From Paramacrobiotus metropolitanus (lineage: Eukaryota > Tardigrada > Eutardigrada > Parachela > Macrobiotidae), in the NCBI RefSeq assembly GCF_019649055.1, contig NW_026570232.1, positions 620,001 through 684,000 on the forward strand: a stretch of DNA of 64,000 nucleotides, written 5' to 3'. Numbering within the stretch: the stretch's first letter is position 1; every line of letters starts with the position of its first letter. Shown piece by piece: positions 1-13,600 of this stretch. The position numbers and the translations under genes are program-made. Below the pieces are notes generated by a model. It was not told where the DNA came from. It did no database searches and saw only the letters and a list, made by a program, of their open reading frames with translations.

Positions 1-428
1 AAACTATAAAACTAAAAAAGGAAATGCGCTGCGTTTTACAAAAAAATAGCTGTCCAAGAAACTGATAGTATGGTGGTGCAAACAAATATAAACTGTAAAT
101 TGTTGCACTATTTCTGTATGTGAGTATGATACGGCATAAATAACCGTATGGGCAGTTGTGCGTGCATTTTGCTGCTAGTTTTAATATTTGAGTTGGTTCG
201 AAATTTCCTTGTGTATACCTTGAATTCTGCTACCCTTATTTACGGAAATAATGTATTTAAAAATGTGCTCTTGCTGTAGTTGTTTATTTGTTTTAAATTG
301 GGGTGAATGCTGTCGTAACTTACATACAAATATTGCGTGTGCGCTTGTAAGTTGCTGCTGACAGCAGATACGAAATATATCCATAACACAGTGAAAATAT
401 CCAGCAGGTTTAATACTGTTGTTTTTAG
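1..428 (+). other. Intron sequence upstream of the first visible DNAJC22 exon
   Basis: No coding similarity is seen. The stretch ends in a pyrimidine-rich acceptor (TGTTGTTTTTAG, AG at 427-428). It is read as the intron that separates the first visible DNAJC22 exon from 5' exons outside the window. Confidence 0.5.
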
Positions 429-1317
429 GCGTTCATCTGGTGGGAAATATCGGCATGGAGCGAGGACGTTTGTTGTGGCCAGTTGTGGGTGCATATATAG
501 CCTCGCTGGCCTTCCTCTTCCAGCCGAAATCCATTGCGTGGGCCGCGGTCAGTTCGGCCTTCATGTTCCATTGGAAGTCCCGCGACTGGGTGCGCCAGCC
601 CAAACGCAAACGTCATGTGTGTATCCGCTTAGCGACACTGGGCACCGCGGCCACCGTGTACTTAGCGCTTTGGGGATCGTTCCTGTATTTCAACGCCAGC
701 TGGACCAATCCGGATGGGACGAGGACGTCGGTGCGGGACGCAGTGGACAACTTCTTCCACAGTAAGGCGTGGTTGGATATGAAGAATTCCTTCGAGCAGC
801 TCAGGGTCTATGTTCAGCATCATGGCTGGCAGAATGTCTTGTATCAGTTGATTGAATTTATGGATGTCAACGGAGATACACGAGCCTATCAGGTTAGTGG
901 TTCTGGCAGAATAAGGGACTGTTATATTCATAATTTCATAGATCAGAAAACGGTATATTGCTGACCATTTTTACAGCTTTCTTGAAACATTTGCGGATTG
1001 TTGGTATGAGAAGTTTTGATAAATATTTAGATCGTGGGCTTCTTTTCCTTGTATTAGTGGAAAACTGTGAATTTAAAATGGGGTTTTACATGCAGATTCT
1101 GGAAATCCGACCGGAATCGACAATGCAGGAGGTCACAAACAAGTACCGGAAATTATCGCGCGAATGGCATCCCGATAGACACCGGGATCCAGAAAAGAAA
1201 GCCGTAGCTCAGAAACGCTTTATTGAAATAGCGCAAGCCTACGAAAAGATCTCTGCTAAACGGGCAAAAGAAGGGAAGACGGCTAAGTCAACGAAAGCTT
1301 CCCATTCCGAGCTTTAG
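429..1317 (+). CDS. DNAJC22: DnaJ homolog subfamily C member 22 (Wurst-like), 3' part
   Basis: Two exons are visible, 429-892 and 1096-1317 (stop). They join in phase 0 across a GT-AG intron and give about 227 residues; the 5' end lies outside the window. The first exon carries a GVHLVGNIG motif and hydrophobic segments, followed by a WKSRDW loop and another TM segment, matching the multi-pass membrane part of DNAJC22/Wurst. The second exon is a C-terminal J domain with the HPD tripeptide (SREWHPDRH), YRKLS before it and FIEIAQAYE after it. A J domain at the C-terminus of a multi-TM protein is diagnostic of this family. Fly Wurst works in clathrin-mediated endocytosis, recruiting Hsc70 through the HPD motif. 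The tail is lysine-rich. Recognition is strong; the missing N-terminus is inferred from family length. Confidence 0.88.
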
Positions 1318-1868
1318 TGCTGTGCTCCACGGCTCGTATTAGCGGTGATTTATGCTGCATGGAGAATAAGTTTAGTCTCGAACGTGATTTGTTTCTGGCA
1401 CCACTGGACGGAGAAGTTTCGTAATTTGTGATAGTTTTTTGTACCCGGTATTAAGGTATAGTCAGGGTCACTACTGTAGTATTTACTGACCTCCCTGTTG
1501 TTATACGTATAAATTTGTGCTTGTTGTTATCATGTATTTTTATCTGCGCTGTGTTGAAAGGATTGTTATAGAGTTCCATTAACTTGTGGAAGAAAAGAGA
1601 ATCTTCCAGTGCAACCTTTCCGTGCATTCTGCAATATTGGCGACTTTCATATGATGCCCGCGATTTTACTTTGAAAGCTAATCTTACAATTTGATTCAAT
1701 ATTTCACCACGTCGAAAAATCATTTTCCTGCATTCCTCCTTCATTCCTTATTACGATTCAAATAACAAAATCCTTTATCATCCAAGCAAACAAGAAAGTA
1801 CCCATCAGAAAGCGAAACCCGTCGGGTTTCTGTATAATTTGGCAATATTTGCATACATTTAAACTTAT
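1318..1868. other. Tail-to-tail intergenic region (DNAJC22 / CFDP1 3' UTRs)
   Basis: It lies between the DNAJC22 stop (+) and the CFDP1 stop (-). A 97-codon open frame on the minus strand at 1451-1744 has no recognisable similarity or splice context. Probably the two 3' UTRs. Confidence 0.5.
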
Positions 1869-3791
1869 TTACATAGTGGAACGTCGCGACCCACTGGACT
1901 TGACATTCTGGTCATATTCATATTCCCGAAGATTGGCTCGTTCAAGGAATTCTTTCCGGTCCAGATATCCCCCTTTGCCTTTATTGAACTGAGCTAAATC
2001 TTCGTCCAGGCCGTGGTCATTTTTATACTTTTTCCAATCCAACTGAGATTTATCCTAAAAAAATTCTAGTAAGCACTAATATACAAAAGAAATGGCACAA
2101 GAAATTTCATACCGCTGAAATTTCTTGTGCCAATGGCGTACAACACTTTTCAACTCACCAATGTGGACATTTTCTTCTTGCCGGATAACTTTGCTAATAC
2201 TGATCCCAGTCCCGTCACGGGGCCACTAGGCGCCTTCGATGAGCTATAAAAATAACGAAGGAAATACAGATTTAGAAATTACAAAATTCTTCTGCAGCAG
2301 CCATACTGAGCAAGAAATAAATTATTTTCCTAAGCACGACGATCCGTATTATACTACCAACTTTGATATAAAAATAACTATGAGTATTATCAATTGTAGT
2401 CCATTTAAAATCTCTGAAAAATATTCTCGTATAGAAGTACTTGTAAGTCAAATAAAAATTTTTACTTGAAACAGATTCTTCCTTCAGATGCTAACCAATA
2501 ACCATGCTATTAATGCAAAGCGCAGCTACAGTATTTTAAAAGTACTGAGTAACGGCATTTATCTCGTTGACAAAAAAGAAATACTCACATTACGGTACAG
2601 ACAGGCAACAACAGTTGTGCAACACATGATAATCTGCAAAGCTGTTTACCAGCTGCACCGCTGCAGTTATGATTTTACGTTTACCAACACCCTTCAGGAC
2701 CAAGTAGCAACAAACCTGGCATTCTGCGAAGGTGAAGGTGCAACGGCTGATGTCGTGGAATCCCGAGACGTAGAAGACACTCGGCCGCTGCCGTTCTTGT
2801 CGTCCACTGCCGAGCCTCTGTTCGAACTGGAGTCGTTAGGGTTAGGGCTGGGTGTGGATGATGAATATACATTGTCGGACGAAACTCCGGAAGCGGGAGC
2901 GTTAAAACTGTGGACAGTTGTGGCTGACGCGGGTTTTTTCGGCATGCAAACGAGAGTCTCGTTGCTCGTAGTCTCATCATTATCATTATTGTCCAAATCA
3001 TCCCCGTATTTGCTTTTCTTCTTCCTACAAATCGACAGAACTTGCGGATGACTGCTGCGTGAAAAACATGTTGAATCTACCGCTTATCACCATCTAACTT
3101 GCGAAGATAACGAGTTCAACAGTACTTTACTGCAAGCGCTCTCGCAGTAAAATAATCAATCAAAGAAACTAAGACAGAAATCTTCCAAATTTTTCCTTTG
3201 CAGTAGTGTACGTAGTTTGTTAATAGACTCGCCAATTACGATGAGGGGAACTTATTTCGATAAGCGCCACGAGAAGACATACCCTCGACTGTTAGCTTTC
3301 ACGCGAATTTTGCGCTTTCTCTTCCGTTTTCCAACATCTAAGTCAGTGTCTCCGCCGCTGCTCGGCTCCAGATCGGCTTCGCCAGATTCACTTCCTTCCT
3401 CTAAACATTGCGAAATCGTTTCACAACAACGAACCATAAGCTTTACTTCACAAATTACAGCAAATCGCCACAATACAACACTTATTATCAAATCAATAGG
3501 CGCATAATAGTCACTGTGTACGGTACGGGCCACGGCGTATGTTTATATTGACGAAATCAAAATGCAATTCATTCCTAAAACTAAAAACTTACAGTTTTTA
3601 GCGAACTATTAAGTTGATTTCAAGACTTCTTGCACGCTGAGATTAAAAACCAAACAACATCAAGATGGAAAAAGAATACACAGAAAGTACGGCTACGCAC
3701 CCTCGACTTCCACATGTTCCGGTGGAACGTAATCGTCGTCGCTCTCGTCCGTGCTGTCTTCATCCGCATTGCGTCGATACTGCAAAGCCAT
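1869..3791 (-). CDS. CFDP1: Craniofacial development protein 1 / SWC5-type BCNT protein
   Basis: Five exons on the minus strand: 3701-3791 (ATG at 3791), 3283-3400, 2716-3024, 2159-2243 and 1869-2054. All junctions are GT-AG with matching phases and give 262 residues, close to the human length of about 300. The N-terminus is acidic (DEDSTDESDDDYVPPEH), as in the family, followed by a basic KRKRKRK stretch. The C-terminal BCNT domain spans the last two exons: GLGSVLAKLSGKKKMSTL, then SQLDWKKYK, then GGYLDRKEFLERANLREYEY. CFDP1/Yeti/Swc5 belongs to the SRCAP/SWR1 complex that deposits H2A.Z, so a nuclear role is expected. The middle exon is a poorly conserved Ser/Asn-rich linker. The gene is divergent from the K-Cl cotransporter and probably shares its upstream region. 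Confidence 0.9.
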
Positions 3792-4624
3792 TATCGAAAT
3801 GGCTAATGTAATAATAAATAATTCATGAAGAGTCCAAAAGTAAACAAAGACCACTTACAAAAAAACTGTAATATGTAAACTGTGACTTGAAATGCCGTCA
3901 ACTACGTAAGTAAAAACACTTGCTCAGGTTTGTTTTGGGTTCGCAAAATGAACTCGATATGTTATTAGAGTAGAGCATATCGACTAGAGATTTGGTGCAC
4001 AGTTCGGTACAAAACTCAGTAGTACGTCGGTGTGCAGTGCTACTCATGATACTGCCGGCTGTTCATAGCGAGTATTAGCGACTGACCACCAGAGCTGATA
4101 GGGCTGCTATCGAGCCGTTCGGTTTGCGACTGGCCGGGTTGGTCATGCTGAAATTGTCCGACCAACAGGCTTAGGCTGACCAATCATCATGTTAGTTTGA
4201 CCTGTCCGCATGACTAATCGCGCAGCGATGCACACAATCAGATAGTACGGTGGCTCGCTGAAACGGTTTCTGGTTCCACAATGTTGTGTTTACCACTCGA
4301 ACACATTCCCATCCAACTCAAATGGAGCGCATGTCAGATTGATGATTTATTTATAGAAAGTTTTAATTTGAACAGGTTAAATATTATGCGAATGCCAGCG
4401 GTGGCAGACCGACTCGTGAGCGGAAGAGATATGTATACCAGGCGCGAAGGGATTATGAGCTCGTCGCTCAAGTTTTAATGAGGAAGAGAAAGTCAGACTG
4501 CAGCGATACAACGAATGCCATATTATAATTCTGACTTCTGGAAACTCGCCAAACGAAGTCTTGTTGGTCCCTGCATCTTCTGATAATGCTGTAAACTTCC
4601 CCTGGATGAAGCTGTAAATTCATT
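3792..4624. promoter_or_regulatory. Divergent intergenic region between CFDP1 and the K-Cl cotransporter
   Basis: The 833 bases between the CFDP1 start codon (-) and the first ATG assigned to the cotransporter (+) should hold both promoters and 5' UTRs. No clear TATA box was found. A 65-codon frame at 4281-4478 has no recognisable similarity. Confidence 0.45.
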
Positions 4625-7600
4625 ATGGGCGACCGTTTTCGTGTTACGAAAGTGGACGATGGAGCTGGCAAAACGTCGGAGTTTATCCCACATGTTAGGA
4701 CCACATCGCCGCCGCCTCCGCCGCAGGTTAAGCAGTTGAACTTTTGCTAATTTGTTATTTTGTTTACATTTGGGTTTCATGTTCGTAATCACGTTACATC
4801 TGTAGAGCAGAAGTGGAAATGTTGCGATTAATTCACAAGCGATTAATGCACATTATCACAGCAGGGAAAGGAAATTGCTGCGGTAGTTCTGTACTTAATA
4901 TATATTATTTCGGTAAATGGTATTTCCTTTACGGTCCCGAAGTGTTAAAAAAGTTATTTTGTGTGTTCGGACTTGGTGAATCCGAGTTCTTTGGTTAATT
5001 TTGTAGAAAAACCGTACTTTGATATCTTTGGATTATTGTGTTTTTTTTTTCAGGAAACGGACTCGAAGCGAAATTCGCAGCAGGAATCGGGCGACGGTTT
5101 CCCCGTTCGGCATGGTGTTGCACCGGAAGTGACGGGCAGCCACCTTCCGGAGAATGGCGTTTTTCTTCGGAAGAATAATAATGCGTTGCGCCATCAGGCG
5201 TCTTCATTGAGTGAAGGTAGGGTTTTGCCTACAGGACCTTGTTTGTGCTGTGTGGAATGTCAATAGTGCAACTGTTTGCACGAGCGGAAATGTTAACTCG
5301 GCCTTATCAACCTTGATAGGACCAGCTTGCTGTTGGCCGTTGCCGTCAGTAGGTTGGTTCAAAAATATCGATTTCGCGCTGTAATTGTTGCACACTTTTC
5401 AAGTGATGCGCCGACAATCCGATCTATTGTGTACTTATTTGTTTGTTGCAGATTTTTATACTTTTACTGTTGCGCAGTCAGTTTGATGTATTAGCGCATC
5501 ATTGTTCGTGTCAAGTTTTATTTAATGACGGTACTTTTGGAACAATGCTTTCCGGAAGCCGGTTCTTTTGGTTTAAAAAATTACTGCTTTCACACTTTCC
5601 GTCAGTCTTGAACCCAAAAAGTTTGTTTTCTCGACGTTCTTAAAGCCATCTTTAACACTACTTCGTAGTTAGTTTTTCTCTGTGGTGTTTGTTACAGTAT
5701 ACTGACCCTGATCAGGCGCCAGGTTGCGCGATAAATACGATTAGTTAAATTTTAGATGGAATCATGAATGTACTCTGTACTTGTTCATCTGTGTTGTTTT
5801 TGTGAATTTTTAGTTTCTAGTAAATGGTAAACCTTTTTGGGAAGTGCAGTATTAAAAGTGCAGGTTCCTTGGCAAGTTCTTACAATGTCATGGTCAGAGT
5901 AGAAATCTGGTATGGCTTCCGAGGACGACGGAACTCATGGCACTCTCAATTTGTTATGACGAGCACCACCTTTTTGCCACCAAAAAACCGTGACACGAAC
6001 CGAAAGCGTTAGCGCAGGCGCATCGTTCGGTTTCGCTTACATGCACATTAAAATCAGATATGCATTAATTCATGTTTGGCTATGGCATTAATGAAGCGTC
6101 TATCATTTGTCGGGAGCTGGTTTTTTGCTGATCTGAAGATGATGTCGGCACTCCGGTGGTTGTTTGGATTTGTGCTCTACAAATGGCGCCGTTAAACCGG
6201 TGCGGTGTGGTAGGCAGATGGCTAAATGTCAGGCGATGAATGTGTTGCGCTGATCGTTGCCGCTTTCTGGATGATATGTGTGCAAATGTCAATCGACATT
6301 TTTTCCCTGGCTCCAGCCTCAGCCGGGAAGTGACTGACATACCGATACAGACGAACGTGTTTTCCCCTTTACGCAACACACTGTCGCTCAGTGCCCATTG
6401 GTGGCCGGTGACAGTTGCAGATTTTTGCAACATATGCTGTAATATGTGCGCTATGCCACTGTGCGGCGGATGCGCGAGAGTCGGTCAGAGATGGTTTATT
6501 TTATTTGAAGAGTATAACGCTTGTGTTAGGATAATGTGATTTATGATCAGTTGCGGTATAATATGGCGTCGAATCGGAGACGCAGTACTCTGAGTATCGG
6601 AAGTTTACAACAGTTTTTTATTCCACGATCGTCGTCGGCCACTAGTAAAATATCTTGGAAATCTACAGGTGACGGGGAGCGGCCTTATACAATTAATTTT
6701 GACCAGACGAAAAGGGAACAGCTCTTCTTATTCCAGGTAAAAAGTCTGCAACAAAAATGATTTTCTTGGCGATAATTTTTGAAACTTATAACTTTTTATT
6801 ATGAATCGAAAAATCCCGTTCTGTTTGAAATTTTGTTGCAGGACGTTGTTACAATCCAGGCGAAATGTCCAGCGACTTTGTTACAGTTCTTTCAGACGTT
6901 CATTTTCTCACAATTTAAATTTTTGTCTACGCGCTGATTCGGAAGCAGAGGTTTAGACGATTTTATGTGGCCGTACTTTGAATTTGCAGGAAGATCTTGA
7001 TGAAGGATTGAAAGTAGGAGCATTTCTTCATCAGCAAACATGTGGACCAAAACCGTCTGCCCAGCCGGCAAATACCGGTTCGAAAACACTGATCTCAAAG
7101 GTAAAGGTTATTGTGGTAGCTTCCTGCTAGTTCTTTTACTGACACGAAGTACAGCGCAATACTCAGTATTATAATTTTATTCTAAGTATTTACCTCTACG
7201 AGGCTTCGGATTGAATGGTTCTTAGATTATTGCTTTAGATGGCTTTGTTTTTCCTTTTTGTTGTGATTCTGTATCATCTGTAACTTGTGTTGTAGCCCGC
7301 TCCGAAAATGGGGACGCTGATGGGCGTATTCCTTCCATGTATTCAAAACATATTCGGCGTGCTGATGTTTATCCGCCTTCCCTTTATTATCGGGACTGCC
7401 GGTGCACTGGAGAGTCTGTTGATTGTCTTATTGGCTTCCGCTACGGTTAGCAAAAAATCGTTGGCGCTTTTCCCCTACCGTATTAGAATTTTCCATATTT
7501 ATGTATTGTTGTGTCTTTTGATACGCAAGTACGTAGTGTTTTCGCATTCCTTAGTAAACCATTTACGCAGTAAACGAAATTACAGGTTTTATTTGAACGA

Positions 7601-10600
7601 ACTAACGCTTCAAAACTATTATCAACTAATAGGTCCACAAAATATAAAATTAAATATACCTTTGGTCTAGGGAAGTTTAAATTAATGATATTCTTATGAC
7701 AGTAAAATCTTTCTAGAACTATGTATTTGCGAGAATTAATAAGGATACTTCTTTCACTTAATTTAGATTATGCGTTCTTGGTGACCGCCTTCTAGCCAAG
7801 CCGTATGCTGAACCCTGCGAGAAAAATGCGTCCTCGCCACTATGGAAAGTCTTCTGCTCGAACTCCTCTTTGTCAAGTTGTGATCCATATTTTCAAGAGC
7901 AGACGATGCACGAGGAATTGGCTTTTCCGGGCATGCGGGTGCCGAGCACATTTTATAGTGAGATTATGCGACACCATATTATCCATGGATTATGTTGTAA
8001 TTTCCAACTTATTATTAGACAATACGTTCAACCAGTATGCGGTCACGAGACAATATATTTCCCATGGAGCAGAAAAAGTTTTCGCATCACCCGAAACCCC
8101 TTTCTATGCATCACAAGGATATGTGATTGCCGATATTACCGGGAGTTTTACGCTCTTGTTGTCCATATTTTTCCCCGCTGTTACAGGTGAACACTTAAAG
8201 TTTCATATTGAAGTGGTTAACTGGTTTCGTTAACTGGTTAACTGGTATGGTTGGTTTCGTTAACTTGAAGTGTTATAGAAATCTTTAAAGTGAGCTATAT
8301 TAATATTGCTTGGAATCGAAAATTGCAATCATAATTTGCAACAGTTCTTAACTTTTAATTTAATTAGTACAGTAATGGTTTTTTTAATAATTTTTTAGGT
8401 ATTATGGCTGGTTCGAATCGATCAGGTAAGAAATCAAAGCTTTTGTTGATTTGATGTTGAAAAACTGCTTAAGAGAGACGTACCATTCAAAGGCGATCTG
8501 AGTAATGTTCAGCGCTCGATTCCCCTGGGAACAATTTCGGCTGTGATTTTCACCACCTGCACCTATATCGTTCTGGTGTTTTGCTATGCCGGAAGTGTCA
8601 ACTCGTTGTTACTGCGCGATAAATATGGGTTAAGCATTGGTGGGCGTCTGGTGTCGGCGGAGATTGCCTGGCCGCATCCTCTTGTGCTGCTTATTGGGGC
8701 CACAATGTAAGCGAAACATTTTTGTCAATCAGAAATTTATTGCTTTAATTTAAAGTTTGCCTTTGTAAAGTGTCGATTTTTTTGTGAAGCTGCAATGTCG
8801 CTTGATAGGGATGTACTACAAAAATCAGATAATCTTTCACCTTCTAAGTTTAACGTTTATCTACGCTTTTTTCAGAAATTTGTTAAATACCGTGTTTTGA
8901 GGAAATTGTTGCTGACAGTGCCGTCAGTATGTGTAATATCAGAAATTGAAAGTATTTAGTGCCGTGCAAGTGAATCTTCTCCGCATTTTAAGGTAGTAAA
9001 TTAGTTTATAAATTAATGACAGTATTGTTTGATTTCACGGGACGAGAAGAAAGCCGTAATCCAACCTAATGCATTTTAGGGCTACAATTGGAGCAGCGCT
9101 GCAAACTTTAATCGGTAAGGCATACAGAGTAATCGCCGTAGAATTTTGAAAAAGAATTTTTCATGGAATATTTTTCTAGGTGCTCCGCGACTCTTACTGG
9201 CGATCGCCAAGGATGGTGTTATAGATTTCCTGCGCATCTTTCGAGTTGTCTCGGTGAACGGAGAACCCCGGCGCGCGTTGTTAGTGTGCCTTTGTCTGGG
9301 TGAATTAACCATTTTAGCCGGTTCGATTGATCTCATTGCGCCCATTCTTAGTCAGTAAGCGAAATGTCCAACATTGACATTAGCAATCCCGGTCAATCAA
9401 TGCGTGTTGTTGGGAATGTTTACTAGGTGCAGCTTAATTTGTTACCTCTTTGTGAATTTGGCGTGCGCGCTGCAGTCTCTCATCGTAAGTGACAGACCGT
9501 TTCGATTACTGATTTGCAGGGTGAAAAATCGAATGTTTTATGAATACTTTGTGAAATACACAAACACAATGGAATAATGTGTGTATTAGGATTAGCAATG
9601 CAGGGTGACTGTCTCTTTTCGTCTGTGGAAGTAGAACAGTTTTTATTCTGAGCTGAAGTGGATCTACAGGAGTTATAACGAAAGTGATAAATTAGATTAT
9701 GGTAGAAAAGGAAAAATTTCGAAATGTAGAATGTGCATGCGTGGTAGAAAATCCCGTGTTAATACGGTTTTCGGAAAGGTGCACATGCCAGTTAATCAGA
9801 GCTAATCTATGGCAGCAATAACTTTGCTTGAAAAGTTTTAGTTTTGAAATCTTTGTGCATGTATTAGTTTAAAGGAAATGATCAAAACCGGTAGTTTTAG
9901 TTGTTATACTTTAAACTAAACTACTATCTTCAAACCCACCTGGAATAATTCTTCACATTAAATTTGTCATGATTTATAATGAAGTCTCTCTCTGGTGATG
10001 TCTACTTTTTAGCGCCATCCTAGCTGGAGACCGCGTTTCCGCTTTTATCACTGGTTCCTATCCTTGACTGGCGCTGTACTGGCTGTCGCCATAATGTTTA
10101 TTTCGTCCTGGTACTACGCTTGTATTGCCATTATTATGGCCACTATTGTCTACAAGTACATTGATTTTCGTGGGGCGGAAACGGAATGGGGTGAAGGATG
10201 GAATGGCTTAGCTCTTTCTGCAGGTACAATGATTGAAGCGCTCCTTTTCGATTCAGTTCTGCAAGGGGTGAAACCTCAACTCGGCTTTGCATTCAAAATA
10301 ATATGCTCGTCTGACTGTGAGTGGTGTCTTTATGGGTTTTTTTCCCGCAAGGCTTATAAATCTGTTGAGTGTTACAATTATTCCTGCTCGGCTATTACCG
10401 CAGAAAATAAAGTATCGCACTTATTTTGTTGTTATAAGTACCAGATGTCTTCGCTTTCTTCGGCTTTATAGTCAGTTTTTCATTGATTAAGTGAATTATA
10501 ACTTTGAGACAGTTTACTTAATTCTGGATTAGTGTTGCTGGTGGCAGATATCATTCTATGCAAAGACATATTTGCGTAAAGATAAACTAAAATTAAAGAG

Positions 10601-13600
10601 CCTCCTCGTTTCTCGCCGATTGAAATTTGAAAGGTCAACCAGGCTTAGTGATGACCTGTCATGCCCAAGAATAGAATTCAATACACGCGCCATATTATTA
10701 CGATTATTTTAGTTTTTTTTGTATTTTTATATCATCTCTTATATAAGAGCAATATTTGGATCACGTGATAACTCGTTCAGTGATTAAGTTACTATTCGTA
10801 GTTAATTTTCGCTGATATTTTACAGCGCAGTACAGCCTGCATCGTTTGGAAGGCCAAGTAATCCATACCAAGAACTGGCGACCACAACTGCTGGTTTTTT
10901 GCCGCCTGGACGAAGACCAGAATCCTGTGCATCCGGAGTTGTTTCCCTTCGTAAGCCAGTTGAAGGCCGGTCGGGGTTTGACCATGTTTGCCTCTATTCT
11001 GGAAGGTGACTTTATCAAATGCAGTGATGATGTCCATTTGGCGAAGAAGTCTTTACGACGCATGATGGAAACGGATAACGTCAAAGGATTCACGGAGGTC
11101 CTGGTGGCAGATGACACATTGACGGGGATGAATCACCTGTATGCGTTTTGTTAGATTTGTCATTTGTGCAGTGATTCGTTACAGTTGTCGTTACCGTGTG
11201 ATAGAATTCAGACGGCGGGAATTGGCGCTATGAAGCATAACACCGTTGTTATGTGCTGGCCACAAAATTGGAATCAAAATACGGAGTACAAGCATTGGCG
11301 CATATTTCTCGGTAAGACTTATATGGCTATAAGGTTTTCTTTGTTATTAATTAATGGAGTCTATATTTTATTAAATAAAGGTCACTTCTGTGCGCCCGGA
11401 AATTTTCCGGGCGCCTAGCACTTTAGTTAAATAAAATATGACTTTATTTATTGATAACAAAAACAACCCTTATAAGCAAATTTTGTTTAACCATCTGTTT
11501 GTTTTGCTCTCTTCTTTGATAGATTTTCTTTATTTAAAGTTTTCAGCTGATTTTAATTATTTTTGTTACAGCAGTCATCTCTTTTAATCTTCGGTGGTTT
11601 GAAACGCTGGTGGTCAATTTTTCTTCGGTCAAACTCGACAATTTTTCCGATCAAACGTTACGATTTGTTCAACTAAGAACGCCAAAAGGGATAGATACTC
11701 GTATTAGTTACATTACGTGTTTTGAACATCCTGTAAAACAGTGCATTTTGCAGACACGCTACGTATTTGTCATGCGGCGCATTGTGCCTTTCTTGTACCG
11801 AAGAACATTTCGTCTTTTCCAAAAAACTGCGAGAAAATACGTGGCTGTGTCGATATCTGGTGGATTGTCCATGATGGCGGATTGCTTATGCTGCTGCCGT
11901 TCCTTATGTTAAAAACCAAAACCTGGAAACACTGTAAAATGCGGTTGTTTACCGTTGCGCGTAAGTTTCAGCCTCCCGTTTGGTACTTACTGTTTATTGA
12001 ATGCTTGCATTCGGCCATCTGATTAGAACTGGAGGACAATACGGTTCAGATTCAAAAAGATTTGGAGAACTTCCTGTACGGCCTGCGAATTAATGCTGAA
12101 GCACATGTTGTCGGTGAGCCGTCATGTCGACAGTCTCATTGATCTGAGATAACAGATTTACGTTCATGGTTTCAGAAATGGGAAGTGGTGATATTTCTGC
12201 TTATACCTACGAACGAACGCTGTTGATGGAGCAGCGTGTCAAACTTCTCAAGGAAATGAAGCTAACAAAACGTGAAAGCTTGAAAAATAACGTAAGGTCA
12301 TTTTTCCAGTAAAAGAAACTACTTAGACGTACTATCGCAGCTCCCAGGTGTACGGAAATGTATGCATTTTGCACCCACCGTAACATCGGCGTTTTGCGTT
12401 CCGTAACATCCACGTTTTAAACTTACGACAATGCAGCTTATTTTTCAAATGGTATTTGGAATACCATGTCCTTAGGCTCATAAATGATCTTTAGAATGGC
12501 ATAACGCTGCTTTATAACTAGCTAGCACTATAAATCGTTTCGAAAGCAAATCGAATGAGACTTTGTAACAGTTTATATACCGTACGTAAGCTTAAATACG
12601 TAAGCTTTTTTAAGCAATAAATCTCTTTGCGTTGCGGTATCGGCGACTGGAATATGCAACTACTTTGCGTGTTTTTAACGACGGGAACATAAATACTGAG
12701 CGTAGCACAGTTTCTAATTTTCTTCGTTCAGGTCCAGCTGATCGTGGACCAGTCGCACGCCATCAACATAACCGACTTCCCTGTGACGGCAGAACGAGCC
12801 AGAGCCCAGAAGAAAATCAGCATTAATACGCATCCCCTCATCATATCGTCTAATGTGGCGGAAGCCCTGGCCGAGCAGAGTGAAGAGGAAGCCTTGGTAG
12901 ATGGTATTTCGGAAGACTGCAGCGATATTTCGACGGTGGTTGTGAACGGAGGCGCGTCGGGATCGCATCTGACGGAGCCGGAGACTTCCGAGAGTATGGA
13001 TAGCTTCGAGCGGGAGGATTCTGCTGAGCCTGGTTAGTGAGATGGAATTGGCATGCGTACGGGTTTGGTGCTCGATCACAAAAAAAATTGTTTCGGTGCT
13101 ACAGGAAATTCAAAGAATGGGAAGCGTTACGGAAGCCGGGTTAAGCTGACCTCGGAGTCGGAGCGCGGCATTTCAGAGCGGTTTGGAGGATCGAGACCGT
13201 ATGTGAAAACAAGGGTGTTGATAAATTGATAGTGATAGATAGTGTTAGCGTGTTGATCCAAAAGTACTGGTAGCGAATTAAAGGAGGAGCAGTTAATGAG
13301 TATATACGTAAGATTTAAACGATTGGTAAAGTGGACGTAAACGAAACATAGGACCCCAGCCAAACTATTTATGAGCAAAGTTTCATATAACATTGATTGA
13401 AGTTCGGAGCAAAAGTTAACCTTAATTGTACTTTGGTAATTGCAAGTTTTCTATTACTTTTTTCTTAATTTCACGACGTTTTATGTGCGCGTGATTTGCA
13501 GATTGGACGGCAATGTCCGACGAATGCACACGGCTGTGACCATGAACCAGGTTATTCGGGAACGGTCGGCCAGTGCCGAGTTGGTCATTCTGAATCTTCC

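Noticed and set aside
2239-3051. Plus-strand open frames across the CFDP1 locus
   Set aside because: They are antisense shadows of the CFDP1 exons and introns.
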